From the NCBI RefSeq assembly GCF_001552535.1, contig NZ_BCRJ01000069.1, positions 1-49,788 on the forward strand: a stretch of DNA of 49,788 nucleotides. Reading direction: 5' to 3'. Positions 1 through 8,135 of this stretch are shown in pieces. The stretch is from Nocardioides jensenii JCM 1364 = NBRC 14755. GTDB lineage: Bacteria; Actinomycetota; Actinomycetes; Propionibacteriales; Nocardioidaceae. A model generated the notes under the pieces. That model was not told where the DNA came from and did no database searches. It was given only the letters and a program-made list of their open reading frames with translations. The position numbers were made by a program, and so were the translations under genes. How positions within the stretch are numbered: position 1 is the stretch's first letter; each line of letters begins with the position of its first letter.

Positions 1-1311
1 GACTGGCGGCCGCCGATGCCCGGCACCGAGGCCGATCTCGCCACCGTGGCCGCCGACCCGTTGCGCAAGGCGGCCAACGACCAGGCCCTGGCGGCGATGC
101 TCGGGGTCCAGGCCCTGCTGGTCGACGTGGCGCCGGCCTCGGAGGTCCTCGACCTGCACCGCGGCGAGTTCCTGCACGCCGGGCCGCCGATCGGGTGGGA
201 AACGGCCTCCGGTCCCCTGCGCGGTGGCCTGATGGCCGGCGCCGCGCTCGAGGGCCTGGTCGACGATCCCGAGGCGGCAGTGGCGCTCTTCGAGTCCGGT
301 GCCGGGGTCTCGCTCGAGCCGTGCCACCACCGCGGCACCGTCGGGCCGATGGCGGGCGTGGTGACGCCGTCGATGTGGATGTTCGTCCTCGAGGACCCGG
401 CCACCGGCAAGCGGGCCCACTGCTCACTCAACGAGGGCCTGGGCAAGGTGCTGCGCTACGGCGCCTACTCGCCCGAAGTCCTCGAGCGGTTGCGCTGGAT
501 GTCGGCGGTCCTGGGGCCGGTCCTGCAGAAGGCGGTGCGCAGCAGTGGTCCGGTCGACGCGACCGGCATCCTCACCCAGATGCTCCAGATGGGCGACGAG
601 GCACACAACCGCAACCGCGCCGGCACGCTGATGCTGCTGCGCGACCTGGCCCCGGCGATGGTCGATGCCGGGTTCCCATCCGCAGACGTCGCCGCGGCCC
701 TGCGCTTCATCGGCGGCAACGACCACTTCTTCCTCAACGTGGCGATGCCGACCTGCAAGCTCGCCCTCGACGCGGCGCGGGGCGTCAACGGATCCACGAT
801 GGTCGTGGCGATGGCCCGCAACGGCACCGAGTTCGGCATCCAGACCTCCGGCACCGGCGACCAGTGGTTCACCGGACCGGCCCAGGTGGCCGACGGGCTC
901 TTCCTCGGTGACTACGGCCCCGACGACGCCAACCCCGACATCGGCGACTCCGCCATCACCGAGACCGCCGGCATCGGCGGCTTCGCGATGGCGACCGCAC
1001 CGGCCATCGTGCGCCTGGTCGGCGGCAGCGTGCCCGACGCCCTCGCCACCACCCGCCGGATGCACGAGATCACCCTCGGGGAGAACCCGCGCTGGTCGAT
1101 CCCGGTGCTCGAGTTCCGGGGCGTGCCCAGCGGCATCGACGTCAGCCTGGTCTGCCGCACCGGCATCCTGCCGCAGATCAACACAGGCATGGCCGGCAAG
1201 GTGGCCGGCATCGGACAGGTGGGCGCCGGACTCGTGACTCCCCCGGCCGAGATCTTCCCGCAGGCACTGGCCGAGCTCGCGGCCCGAGCCCGGGCTCGCA
1301 ACCCCAGCTGA
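1..1311 (+). CDS. DUF1116 family protein (AllG/YlbE-like), 5' end outside window
   Basis: Belongs to the DUF1116 family (E. coli YlbE/YahG). The YlbE branch, now called AllG, works with FdrA (AllF) and AllH as an oxamate carbamoyltransferase in allantoin breakdown; that function is known for the E. coli proteins and only inferred here. The first ATG is at 16, but the frame stays open to base 1 and the upstream codons read D-W-R-P-P. This matches the D-W-x-P-P motif that lies about 30 residues inside known family members, so the true start is left of the window and the gene is truncated by the window edge, not broken. The visible 436 codons include the conserved glycine-rich body (GGNDHFFLN, AMPTCKLALDAA, GIGGFAMATAPAIV). 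An FdrA-like partner would be expected just upstream. The stop at 1309-1311 is followed at once by tandem repeats. Confidence 0.85.
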   Translation, partial: DWRPPMPGTEADLATVAADPLRKAANDQALAAMLGVQALLVDVAPASEVLDLHRGEFLHAGPPIGWETASGPLRGGLMAGAALEGLVDDPEAAVALFESGAGVSLEPCHHRGTVGPMAGVVTPSMWMFVLEDPATGKRAHCSLNEGLGKVLRYGAYSPEVLERLRWMSAVLGPVLQKAVRSSGPVDATGILTQMLQMGDEAHNRNRAGTLMLLRDLAPAMVDAGFPSADVAAALRFIGGNDHFFLNVAMPTCKLALDAARGVNGSTMVVAMARNGTEFGIQTSGTGDQWFTGPAQVADGLFLGDYGPDDANPDIGDSAITETAGIGGFAMATAPAIVRLVGGSVPDALATTRRMHEITLGENPRWSIPVLEFRGVPSGIDVSLVCRTGILPQINTGMAGKVAGIGQVGAGLVTPPAEIFPQALAELAARARARNPS

Positions 1312-1314
1312 CGT

Positions 1315-1398
1315 CGACCCGTCGCGAGTTCGGGCTGACCCGTCGCGAGTTCGGGCTGACCCGTCGCCAGTTCGGGGTGACCCGTCGCCAGTTCGTCG
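1315..1398. repeat. four-copy 21-bp tandem repeat
   Basis: Four head-to-tail 21-bp units occupy 1315-1335, 1336-1356, 1357-1377 and 1378-1398, with core tgacccgtcgcSagttcggg (S = g in the first two units, c in the last two). They begin three bases after the DUF1116 stop codon. The last unit runs into a perfect 14-bp palindrome, gttcgtcgacgaac, at 1391-1404. The first 17 bases of unit 1 recur exactly at 13878-13894 inside the terminator after the DEAD-box helicase gene. Confidence 0.95.
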
Positions 1399-1417
1399 AC
1401 GAACCTCGTCCGACAGG

Positions 1418-1723
1418 TCACGCGGGCTGCCAGAAGGCGGCCTTCAGGTCGACCTTCCCGGAGGGGCGCATCGGGGTGTTCTCCTCCAGGTAGCACTGCC
1501 GCGCCTCGTCCTGGTGGCTCGGCGGCAGGGACCCGTCGGCGCGGACCACCCGCCACCACGGCACCGGCCCGCCGTGCAGCGCCATCACGTTGCCGACCAG
1601 CCGCGGTCCACCGATGCCCAGGATCTCGCCGACGACGTCGGCCACCGCACCGTACGTCGTCACGCGTCCGCGCGGCACGCGCTCGACGTACTGCAGCACT
1701 GCCTCGACGTACTCCTCGTTCAC
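1418..1723 (-). CDS. alkyltransferase-like protein (ATL, MGMT family without the reactive Cys)
   Basis: A 101-residue protein with the C-terminal DNA-binding/active-site fold of O6-alkylguanine-DNA alkyltransferase (RVTTYGAVADVVG, GGPRLVGNVMA). In repair-active MGMT the motif is P-C-H-R; here it reads P-W-W-R-V (residues 55-59), so the nucleophilic Cys is Trp. This is the hallmark of ATL proteins, which bind O6-alkylguanine and pass the lesion to nucleotide excision repair. The start is GTG at 1723, giving V-N-E-E-Y and the usual ATL length; longer in-frame extensions run back into the next gene. It lies 28 bp downstream of the lipoprotein gene on the same strand and may be co-transcribed. 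Synteny with M. tuberculosis Rv3204 is recalled, not computed. Confidence 0.85.
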   Translation of the reverse strand: MNEEYVEAVLQYVERVPRGRVTTYGAVADVVGEILGIGGPRLVGNVMALHGGPVPWWRVVRADGSLPPSHQDEARQCYLEENTPMRPSGKVDLKAAFWQPA

Positions 1724-1751
1724 GTGACCAAGACTAGGGCGATGGCATCCC

Positions 1752-3155
1752 TCAGCTGCGCACCCAGTGGTAGTCCCAGGACTCGGCGTCCTCGTCGATG
1801 TCGAAGACCGGGACCACGCGCTGACTTCCACCGGTGAAGGTGGTGATGGTCGGCCCCTGCAGGGTCGTGGAGGCGATCAGGCCTCCCTCGGGTGCGATCG
1901 TGATCGGATTCTGCTCGTCGACGGAGACAACCCTCCCAGTCGCCGCATCGGCGAGCGCAAGCTCGGTGAAGCCGTTCTCGGTGGGGAACGGTGCCGCCCG
2001 GTAGCGCCCGCCGACGTGCTCGGCACCGTCGGCGAGGGCCGCGAGCTGAGCCAGGTCTCCCACGACCGGGTGGGCCCCGCCGGTTGCAGGGTCGACGGCC
2101 ACCAGCGGTGTGCGGCTCAGCGGAGCGGTCTGCCCGGCGGTGGAGAACCACCAACCGGACGAGTCGGCCAGCTCCAGGCCCATCCCGCGGACCGCGCGCA
2201 GCTCGATCAGGTGTGTTCCGGAGAGCCGGTACCAGACCGGAGCATCGTCCTCCCCACGACGCAGCAGGCCCGACGGGTCCTGGAGCTCCAGATCCTCGAC
2301 CGCTCCCTGCACCGAGCGCGCACGGCCGTTCCGTCCCAGGAGGACCAGGCCGGCCCCCGGGTCGACCAGCGCGGAGCGACCCACGACACCGAGCACCGTG
2401 CCGTCCTCCCGGCCCACGGCGTCCAGCTCAGCCGAGGTGTCCCCGAGCCAGAGGCTCCCCTCCACGGACGTCGCGGCCGTGTGACCGTCCGCCGAGAAGC
2501 CGATCTCCTCGACGTCGTCGGTCGGCAGCTCGACCGGCGTCCCGATCGGCTTGTCGAGGCGGAGGGCGAGCAGCCCGCCGCTGCCCTCCCGTTCCAGCAC
2601 CATCAGGTCACCGACCCGGGCGACCACCTCGGCCGGTCCGTCGAGCAGCGACTCGGCCGTCTCGACGTCGCCGGTGAGCACGTCCTGCACCGAGACGAAC
2701 TTCTCGGGACCCGGTTGGTCGGACCCAACGGACCCGTCGGACGCATCGCCCTGGGTCTCGGTGTGCACGACCAGGCGCTGGCCGTCCTCCAGCCGTGACG
2801 GGTCCCCGTCCAGCCCATCGATCGTGTCGACGGTGCCCTCGCTGAGATCGAGGTTCCAGATCGTGTCGTCCCCGAAGAAGCTGACCGTCCCCGGCACCGC
2901 CTGCCGGATCACCGCGTGCTCGGGCAGCCTCACCTCGTCGACGACCGTGCTCTCCCGGTCGACGACGTACGCCGTCCGGCCGCCGTGCACCACGGCGTAC
3001 GTCGTGTGGCCGGCGCCGACTCCCTGCCCGGCCCTCACCACGGGACGGCCGGGATCACCGCACGCGCAGGCGGGCTCATCACCCGTGCACGCGACGACGC
3101 CGAGCATCGCCCCCACCAGCACCAGTCGGGTCCCGAGAAGAGTCAGAGATCTCAT
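1752..3155 (-). CDS. secreted lipoprotein, beta-propeller-like, function unknown
   Basis: A 467-residue protein with an N-terminal signal and lipobox (L-G-V-V-A-C, lipidated Cys at residue 23), so probably anchored on the outer face of the membrane. The mature part is acidic and built of repeated short beta-strand segments (for example VGDLMVLERE, EGSLWLGDT, GLVLLGRNG), suggestive of a WD40/PQQ-type propeller; no catalytic motif is visible and I cannot assign a family. Start ATG at 3155 has no clear Shine-Dalgarno sequence, but it is the only start that keeps a complete signal peptide. It runs toward the ATL gene. Role unknown. Confidence 0.75.
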   Translation of the reverse strand: MRSLTLLGTRLVLVGAMLGVVACTGDEPACACGDPGRPVVRAGQGVGAGHTTYAVVHGGRTAYVVDRESTVVDEVRLPEHAVIRQAVPGTVSFFGDDTIWNLDLSEGTVDTIDGLDGDPSRLEDGQRLVVHTETQGDASDGSVGSDQPGPEKFVSVQDVLTGDVETAESLLDGPAEVVARVGDLMVLEREGSGGLLALRLDKPIGTPVELPTDDVEEIGFSADGHTAATSVEGSLWLGDTSAELDAVGREDGTVLGVVGRSALVDPGAGLVLLGRNGRARSVQGAVEDLELQDPSGLLRRGEDDAPVWYRLSGTHLIELRAVRGMGLELADSSGWWFSTAGQTAPLSRTPLVAVDPATGGAHPVVGDLAQLAALADGAEHVGGRYRAAPFPTENGFTELALADAATGRVVSVDEQNPITIAPEGGLIASTTLQGPTITTFTGGSQRVVPVFDIDEDAESWDYHWVRS

Positions 3156-3206
3156 GCGGGTACGACGTACGACGAACGGGGGCGGTTCCGTTGGCCGGAC
3201 ACGACA

Positions 3207-3240
3207 CGGCCCCCACCCGGTGCTCGCCGGGCGGGGGCCG
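3207..3240 (-). terminator. terminator hairpin after the trypsin-like protease gene
   Basis: An inverted repeat with arms cggcccccacccgg and ccgggcgggggccg (one internal mismatch) around a short loop. It lies 17 bp beyond the protease stop codon on the minus strand and before the lipoprotein gene. Confidence 0.7.
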
Positions 3241-3257
3241 TGACGTGGGTCAGGAGG

Positions 3258-4166
3258 TCAGAGCACAGGCTCGAACGGCTCGGTGCCGGGGACCAGGCGC
3301 AGCCCCGGGATCCCGGAGTGCTGCTGCGCATAGGCAAGCTCGCGGGAGAGGTCGCCGATGTTGTTCGACAACGGCAGCGGCGCCAGGCCGAGCGTGGAGA
3401 GCGTGCCGACGGCCTTGCCCTCGGCGTCCAGGAACGCGCTGCCCGAGTCACCGGGGACGCCGGGGGTCAGCGTGTAGAGCGGGTGCGACCAGCCGCCGTC
3501 CGCAGCGTCGTCGCCGAGGCTGATCCCGGTCTTGGGCGAGAGCAGGGTGATGCCGCCACGCAGGCTGGAGTTGCCGTAGGAGTAGACCTTGTCGCCGGTT
3601 GCGGTGCCGGTGGTGTTGATGCCGACCGGGCCACCCCAGAACGGAACCGACGGGTTCACCTTGGCGACGTCGGAGGCGCTCACCTTGACCAGTGCCAGGT
3701 CGTTGTAGGCGCACGTGTTGGCGTCTGTCTCACCCACGGCATGCATGGTGTTCCAGCTGCTGTAGGCAAGGGTCCCGGACCCGACCTGGGTGCCCTCGGA
3801 GAGCAGGCTGCCGCCCTCGTTGAAGGTGACCTTGGTGCCGAGCGGCAGGGTCCCGGAGTCACACCCGTTGGTGTCGGTGGCCTCTCCGGTTCCCGAGCAG
3901 TGGGCCGCCTGGCCGAGGTAGACGTTGCCGGCGTCGTCGGTGAAGACGAAGTTGGCGGTGCACTGGCCGCCCGACGTGTAGGTCTGGACGCCGGGGTGGA
4001 TCGCGGCGGTCTCCGCCGGGGCCCAAGTCTGGGGGGTGACCACCGAGGTGGCCGCAGAGGTGGCCGCCTGGGCAGGCATCACGGTGACCGCCATGGCGAC
4101 GGTGCTGGCTGCTGCGACTGCGCCGACGATCAGGCGAGCCGGGGTGAACTTCGGGGTGAAACGCAT
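3258..4166 (-). CDS. secreted trypsin-like serine protease (S1 fold)
   Basis: A 302-residue exported protease. The start at 4166 (MRFTPKFTPARL) is set by a GGAGGA ribosome site 8 bases upstream; it gives a typical signal peptide ending near A-Q-A at residue 35. The chymotrypsin-fold triad is complete: His89 in GQAAHC, Asp156 in NDLALVKV and Ser241 in GVPGDSGSAF. Six cysteines in the mature part could form disulfides. Family members hydrolyse extracellular peptides; the substrate is unknown. It is a single-gene unit bounded by hairpins at 3207-3240 and 4232-4263. A second secreted protease (M6) lies 1.6 kb away on the other strand. Confidence 0.9.
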   Translation of the reverse strand: MRFTPKFTPARLIVGAVAAASTVAMAVTVMPAQAATSAATSVVTPQTWAPAETAAIHPGVQTYTSGGQCTANFVFTDDAGNVYLGQAAHCSGTGEATDTNGCDSGTLPLGTKVTFNEGGSLLSEGTQVGSGTLAYSSWNTMHAVGETDANTCAYNDLALVKVSASDVAKVNPSVPFWGGPVGINTTGTATGDKVYSYGNSSLRGGITLLSPKTGISLGDDAADGGWSHPLYTLTPGVPGDSGSAFLDAEGKAVGTLSTLGLAPLPLSNNIGDLSRELAYAQQHSGIPGLRLVPGTEPFEPVL

Positions 4167-4231
4167 GAGATGCGTCCTCCAGTCGGTGTGTGGGGATATC
4201 TCCACCAACGACCCCTGGCTCGAAATGGTTA

Positions 4232-4263
4232 CGACCCCATGGCCCGATCGGGCCATGGGGTCG
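4232..4263 (-). terminator. 32-bp perfect palindrome, terminator of moeZ
   Basis: A perfect inverted repeat, arms cgaccccatggcccga and tcgggccatggggtcg (16 bp each, no spacer), 15 bp beyond the moeZ stop and upstream of the protease start. As RNA it folds into a very stable hairpin. No U tract follows, as is common in GC-rich actinobacteria. Confidence 0.75.
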
Positions 4264-4277
4264 CTGGGGTCAGTCAG

Positions 4278-5495
4278 TCAGTACGACGGCTGGCTGGGGT
4301 CGACCTGGTTGACCCAGGCCACCACGCCGCCACCGACGTGCACGGCGTTCTCGTAGCCGGCGCCCTTGACGATCGCCAGGCACTCGGCCGAGCGGACGCC
4401 GGACTTGCAGTGCAGCACGATCTGCTTGTCGGAGGGCAGCTGCTCGAGCGCGTTGCCGTTGAGGAACTCGCCCTTCGGGATCAACACGGCACCGGGGATG
4501 TTGTTGATCTCGGCCTCGTTGGGCTCACGCACGTCGACGAGCAGGAAGTCGGCGCCGCCGCTCTCCTTCTCCTTGATCATGTGCTCGAGCTGGGTCACCG
4601 AGATCGTCGAACCGACCGCAGCGTCGGCCGCCTCCTCGGAGATCGCGCCGCAGAACGCGTCGTAGTCGATCAGCTCGGTCACGGTGGCGTTCTCGCCGCA
4701 GAGCGCGCAGTTGGGGTCCTTGCGGACCTTCAGCTTGCGGTACTCCATCTCGAGTGCGTCATAGATCATCAGCTTGCCGACCAGCGGGTCGCCGATGCCG
4801 GTGAGCAGCTTGATGCCCTCGTTGACCTGGATCGAGCCGATGGCCGCGCAGAGCACACCGAGCACGCCGCCCTCGGCGCACGACGGGACCATGCCCGGCG
4901 GCGGGGGCTCGGGGTAGAGGCAGCGGTAGCAGGGTGCCTCGGCCGACGTGCCGTCCTCGGTGACCGCGTGCGGCCAGAAGACGGACGCCTGGCCGTCGAA
5001 GCGGTAGATCGAGCCCCACACGTAGGGGATCTTCAGGAAGTAGGCCGCATCGTTGACCATGTAGCGGGTGGCGAAGTTGTCGGTGCCGTCGAGGATCAGG
5101 TCGTAGCCCTCGAAGACGCCCAGGACGTTGTCGTTGTCGAGGCGACCCTCGTGGATGACCACGTTGACGTGCGGGTTGATCTCCTTGATGGAGTCACGCG
5201 CCGACTCCGACTTCGGCCGGCCGATGTCGGACTGGCCGTGGATGACCTGGCGCTGGAGGTTCGACTCGTCGACCTCGTCGAACTCCGCGATGCCGATCGT
5301 GCCGACACCGGCGGCGGCCAGGTAGAGCATCGCCGGGGAGCCGAGGCCGCCGGCGCCGATGACGAGAACCTTGGCGTTCTTGAGCCGCTTCTGCCCGGAC
5401 ATGCCGACGTCGGGAATGATCAGGTGCCGGCTGTAGCGGCGGACCTCGTCGATGGTCAGCTCGGCGGCTGGCTCCACGAGCGCGGGATAGGACAC
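4278..5495 (-). CDS. moeZ: MoeZ: adenylyltransferase/sulfurtransferase (MoeB domain plus rhodanese domain)
   Basis: A 405-residue cytoplasmic sulfur-transfer enzyme. MoeZ proteins adenylate the C-terminal Gly-Gly of small sulfur carriers (MoaD, CysO type) and load sulfur for molybdopterin, cysteine or thiolated product synthesis. The N-terminal E1-like domain has the nucleotide loop GAGGLGSP (about residues 47-54) and R-Q-V-I-H. Two zinc Cys pairs are visible (CYRC and CALC). The C-terminal rhodanese domain starts near residue 300 with catalytic Cys363 in H-C-K-S-G-V-R. Start GTG at 5495 is set by a GAGGAG site 6-8 bases upstream; the frame is open much further upstream, but that extension has no family similarity. 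Matches M. tuberculosis Rv3206c from memory. Confidence 0.95.
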   Translation of the reverse strand: MSYPALVEPAAELTIDEVRRYSRHLIIPDVGMSGQKRLKNAKVLVIGAGGLGSPAMLYLAAAGVGTIGIAEFDEVDESNLQRQVIHGQSDIGRPKSESARDSIKEINPHVNVVIHEGRLDNDNVLGVFEGYDLILDGTDNFATRYMVNDAAYFLKIPYVWGSIYRFDGQASVFWPHAVTEDGTSAEAPCYRCLYPEPPPPGMVPSCAEGGVLGVLCAAIGSIQVNEGIKLLTGIGDPLVGKLMIYDALEMEYRKLKVRKDPNCALCGENATVTELIDYDAFCGAISEEAADAAVGSTISVTQLEHMIKEKESGGADFLLVDVREPNEAEINNIPGAVLIPKGEFLNGNALEQLPSDKQIVLHCKSGVRSAECLAIVKGAGYENAVHVGGGVVAWVNQVDPSQPSY

Positions 5496-5655
5496 GGGAC
5501 TCTCCTCGGACGGCAATGTGTGCTGACACCGGTGCAACGCAACGTACGGCCTCCATGTTCCCCGCGGCCGGGTCGAACACCGGTCACGTCCCGTCATCCG
5601 GACGAGGTCGGAACCAACAAAATCTTCGTCAGCCTCTTGCCTTGACCGCAAGTTC

Positions 5656-5710
5656 AGGACAAAAGTCCTCTCAGGACCGTTCGGTCCCGTCCACACTGCC
5701 GTCCTCGGCA
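5656..5710 (+). promoter_or_regulatory. three consecutive small hairpins in the leader of the M6 peptidase gene
   Basis: Three perfect 5-bp stems with 4-base loops follow each other: aggac-aaaa-gtcct (5656-5669), ggacc-gttc-ggtcc (5674-5687) and tgccg-tcct-cggca (5697-5710). They sit 32-86 bases before the GTG start. They could stabilise the transcript or regulate it; function unknown. Confidence 0.45.
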
Positions 5711-5741
5711 GGATCGGATCTCCTCTCGGAAAGGCAGACAC

Positions 5742-8006
5742 GTGAAGAAGTTGGCACCCGGCCTCCTGGCCGGAACCGCCGCGCTGGCGTTGAGCATGAC
5801 CATGCTCCCGTCCGGCACAGCTGCACCGAGCCCCACCCCACAGGCGTCGGACTCGATCGCGAAGACCAAGCACGACAACCACAAGGGCCCCAAGACCCGG
5901 GAGCAGCAGAAGCAGCGTCAGAAGGCGCTGGCCATGCTCAGCAACGGCACCGCCACTCTCCAGAAGCAGCCGGGCGGAGGCGCCACCGTCGACCTCGGCA
6001 ACGGCGAGTACGTCGAGTTCCCGATCGAGAAGGAGGACAAGATCTTCACTGTCCTCGCCGAGTTCGGCACCGAGGGATCCGGACGCTTCGGCCGCACCCC
6101 CGGCCCGCTGCACAACGCGATCCCCGAGCCCGACCGGGCCGTCGACAACTCCACGATCTGGGCCCCGGACTTCAACCAGGCTCACTACGAAGAGATGTTC
6201 AACGGCGACGGTGAGTCGTTCAAGAACTTCTACTCCCAGCTCTCCAGCGGCCGCTACACCGCGGTCAACACCGTCAGCGACTGGGTGACGGTGCCGGGCA
6301 ACGCGTCCTCCTACGGCGACAACGCGATCGAGGACGACGGCGGCTCGTGGGCCTTCATCCAGGACAGCCTCAACGCCTGGTACGCCGGGCAGGTGGCGGC
6401 AGGGAAGACCACGGCGGAGATCGACGCCTACCTCGCACAGTTCGACGAGTGGGACCGTTACGACTTCGACGGCGACGGTGACTTCAACGAGCCCGACGGC
6501 TACCTCGACCACTTCCAGGCGGTGCACGCCGGTGAGGGTGAGGAAGCCGGCGCCGACCCCGATGCGATCTGGTCGCACCGCTGGTTCGTCAACGCCACCG
6601 ACTACGGCGTGACCGGTCCCGAGGTTGGTGGCACCCCCAACCTGTACGGCGGCGCGAAGATCGGCGACTCGAAGTACTTCGTCGGCGACTACACCGTCGA
6701 GCCGGAGAACGGCGGCCTCGGCGTGTTCGCCCACGAGTTCGGCCACGACCTGGGTCTGCCGGACTACTACGACACCGCGGGTGGCGAGAACGGCACCGCG
6801 TTCTGGACCCTGATGTCCTCGGGCTCGTGGCTGGGCCACGGCGGCGTCGCCGACGGCATCGGCGGCACGCCCGGCCTGATGGGGCCGGAGGAGAAGCTCT
6901 ACCTCGGTTGGCTGGACTACTCCGAGGTGAACGCCGGCGAGTCCGGAACCTTCGACCTCGGTCCGTCGCAGCACACCTACGAGGGCCAGGACCAGGCGAT
7001 CAAGGTCAACCTGCCGGACGCATCGGTGACCAACGCCTACACCACGCCGCCCGAAGGTGCGCACGCGTGGTGGTCCGGCCGCGGCGATCAGCTGAACAAC
7101 ACGCTGACGCGTGAGGTCCCGGCCGCATCACGGGTGTCCGTGTCGGCCAGCTCCTGGTACCAGATCGAGGACGGCTACGACTACCTCTACGCGGAGTACT
7201 CCCTCGACAACGGCGCGACCTGGACGCAGATCGGGCGGCCGTTCACCGGGAACTCGAAGGACTGGGCCAGCCTGAAGCTGGCCTACCAGGCCGGTGGGCA
7301 GCCCTCGCTGTTCCGGTTCCGCTACCAGACCGACGGCGGCGTCAACGAGGCCGGCGCGTTCATCGACGAGGTCTCGATCAAGGCCGGCCGGGACTACGCC
7401 TTCACCGACGGCGCCGAGGCCGGCGACAACGGCTGGACGGCCAAGGGCTGGTCGGTCTCGACGGGCACGGAGACCAAGACCTCCACCCGTTACTACCTGC
7501 TCGAGAACCGTGCCTATGTCGGCTACGACGCCACCCTGCAGGTCGGTCCCTACCAGTTCTCCGAGGGTGTCACCCGCCCGAACTGGGTCGAGCACTTCCC
7601 GTTCCAGGACGGCATGCTGGTGTGGCTGGTCGACAACCGGTTCACCGACAACAACGTCTCCGCCCACCCGGGCGAGGGCTACGCGTTGCCGGTCGATGCC
7701 CGGCCCGCACCGATGACCTTCGGTGACGGGACCATGCCCACCAACCGCCGCCAGCCGTTCGACGCCACGTTCGGCCTGCAGGCCACCGACGACGTCTGCC
7801 TGCACAAGCAGGGCGCCGACGGTACGACGTACGAGGCATGCGCGCCCTCGTCGCCGGGCATCGCGACGTTCGACGACAGCGACCCCGAGGCCTACTGGAG
7901 TGCGGCCAACCCGCAGAACTCCGTGAAGGTGGCCGGGGTCGGGGTCACTGCCACCGTGACGGCACGGCAGGGCGACGTGCTGACTGTCCAGGTCGACAAC
8001 CCGTGA
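5742..8006 (+). CDS. secreted immune inhibitor A-type metallopeptidase (M6 family)
   Basis: A 754-residue exported zinc protease. GTG start at 5742 follows a GGAAAGG site. The N-terminus (MKKLAPGLLAGTAALAL) is a Sec signal peptide, followed by a charged Lys/Gln-rich propeptide. The zinc site HEFGHDLGLPD is at residues 331-341 (His331, Glu332, His335), as in Bacillus immune inhibitor A. A DFDGDGDFNEPDGY segment at 241-254 looks like a calcium-binding loop. The C-terminal half contains jelly-roll-like segments (YAEYSLDNGATWTQIG) typical of the family. M6 enzymes degrade host or environmental proteins; in a soil actinobacterium a nutritional role is likelier. Monocistronic, with a strong terminator after it. 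Confidence 0.92.
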   Translation: MKKLAPGLLAGTAALALSMTMLPSGTAAPSPTPQASDSIAKTKHDNHKGPKTREQQKQRQKALAMLSNGTATLQKQPGGGATVDLGNGEYVEFPIEKEDKIFTVLAEFGTEGSGRFGRTPGPLHNAIPEPDRAVDNSTIWAPDFNQAHYEEMFNGDGESFKNFYSQLSSGRYTAVNTVSDWVTVPGNASSYGDNAIEDDGGSWAFIQDSLNAWYAGQVAAGKTTAEIDAYLAQFDEWDRYDFDGDGDFNEPDGYLDHFQAVHAGEGEEAGADPDAIWSHRWFVNATDYGVTGPEVGGTPNLYGGAKIGDSKYFVGDYTVEPENGGLGVFAHEFGHDLGLPDYYDTAGGENGTAFWTLMSSGSWLGHGGVADGIGGTPGLMGPEEKLYLGWLDYSEVNAGESGTFDLGPSQHTYEGQDQAIKVNLPDASVTNAYTTPPEGAHAWWSGRGDQLNNTLTREVPAASRVSVSASSWYQIEDGYDYLYAEYSLDNGATWTQIGRPFTGNSKDWASLKLAYQAGGQPSLFRFRYQTDGGVNEAGAFIDEVSIKAGRDYAFTDGAEAGDNGWTAKGWSVSTGTETKTSTRYYLLENRAYVGYDATLQVGPYQFSEGVTRPNWVEHFPFQDGMLVWLVDNRFTDNNVSAHPGEGYALPVDARPAPMTFGDGTMPTNRRQPFDATFGLQATDDVCLHKQGADGTTYEACAPSSPGIATFDDSDPEAYWSAANPQNSVKVAGVGVTATVTARQGDVLTVQVDNP

Positions 8007-8024
8007 CCTGAGCTCACCCACTGT

Positions 8025-8068
8025 GTCGGCCCCGTCCGCCCGGAACCCACCGGGCAGGCGGGGCCGAC
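8025..8068 (+). terminator. terminator after the M6 peptidase gene
   Basis: A hairpin 18 bp after the stop: outer stem gtcggccccg/cggggccgac (10 bp), a 3-base internal loop, then inner stem cgcccgg-type pairing with loop aaccca. It separates the M6 gene from the TetR gene. Confidence 0.75.
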
Positions 8069-8135
8069 CAGTACCTACGGGTAGGCTTCCGTCGACGGGC
8101 AGGCGACGCCATCGCACCGGAACGAGGAGCATGCA

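Noticed and set aside
1315..1398. CRISPR-like array
   Set aside because: Units are directly abutting 21-mers without spacers, there are only four, and no cas gene is present.
2916..5645. 909-codon plus-strand open frame
   Set aside because: It lies antisense to the lipoprotein, protease and moeZ genes; composition is Arg/Val/Gly/Asp-rich low complexity typical of an antisense frame in GC-rich DNA, with no domain or ribosome site.
5496..7064. N-terminal extension of MoeZ by 523 codons
   Set aside because: The extension is antisense to the M6 peptidase and has no similarity to MoeZ proteins; a GTG with a GAGGAG site at 5495 gives the normal length.
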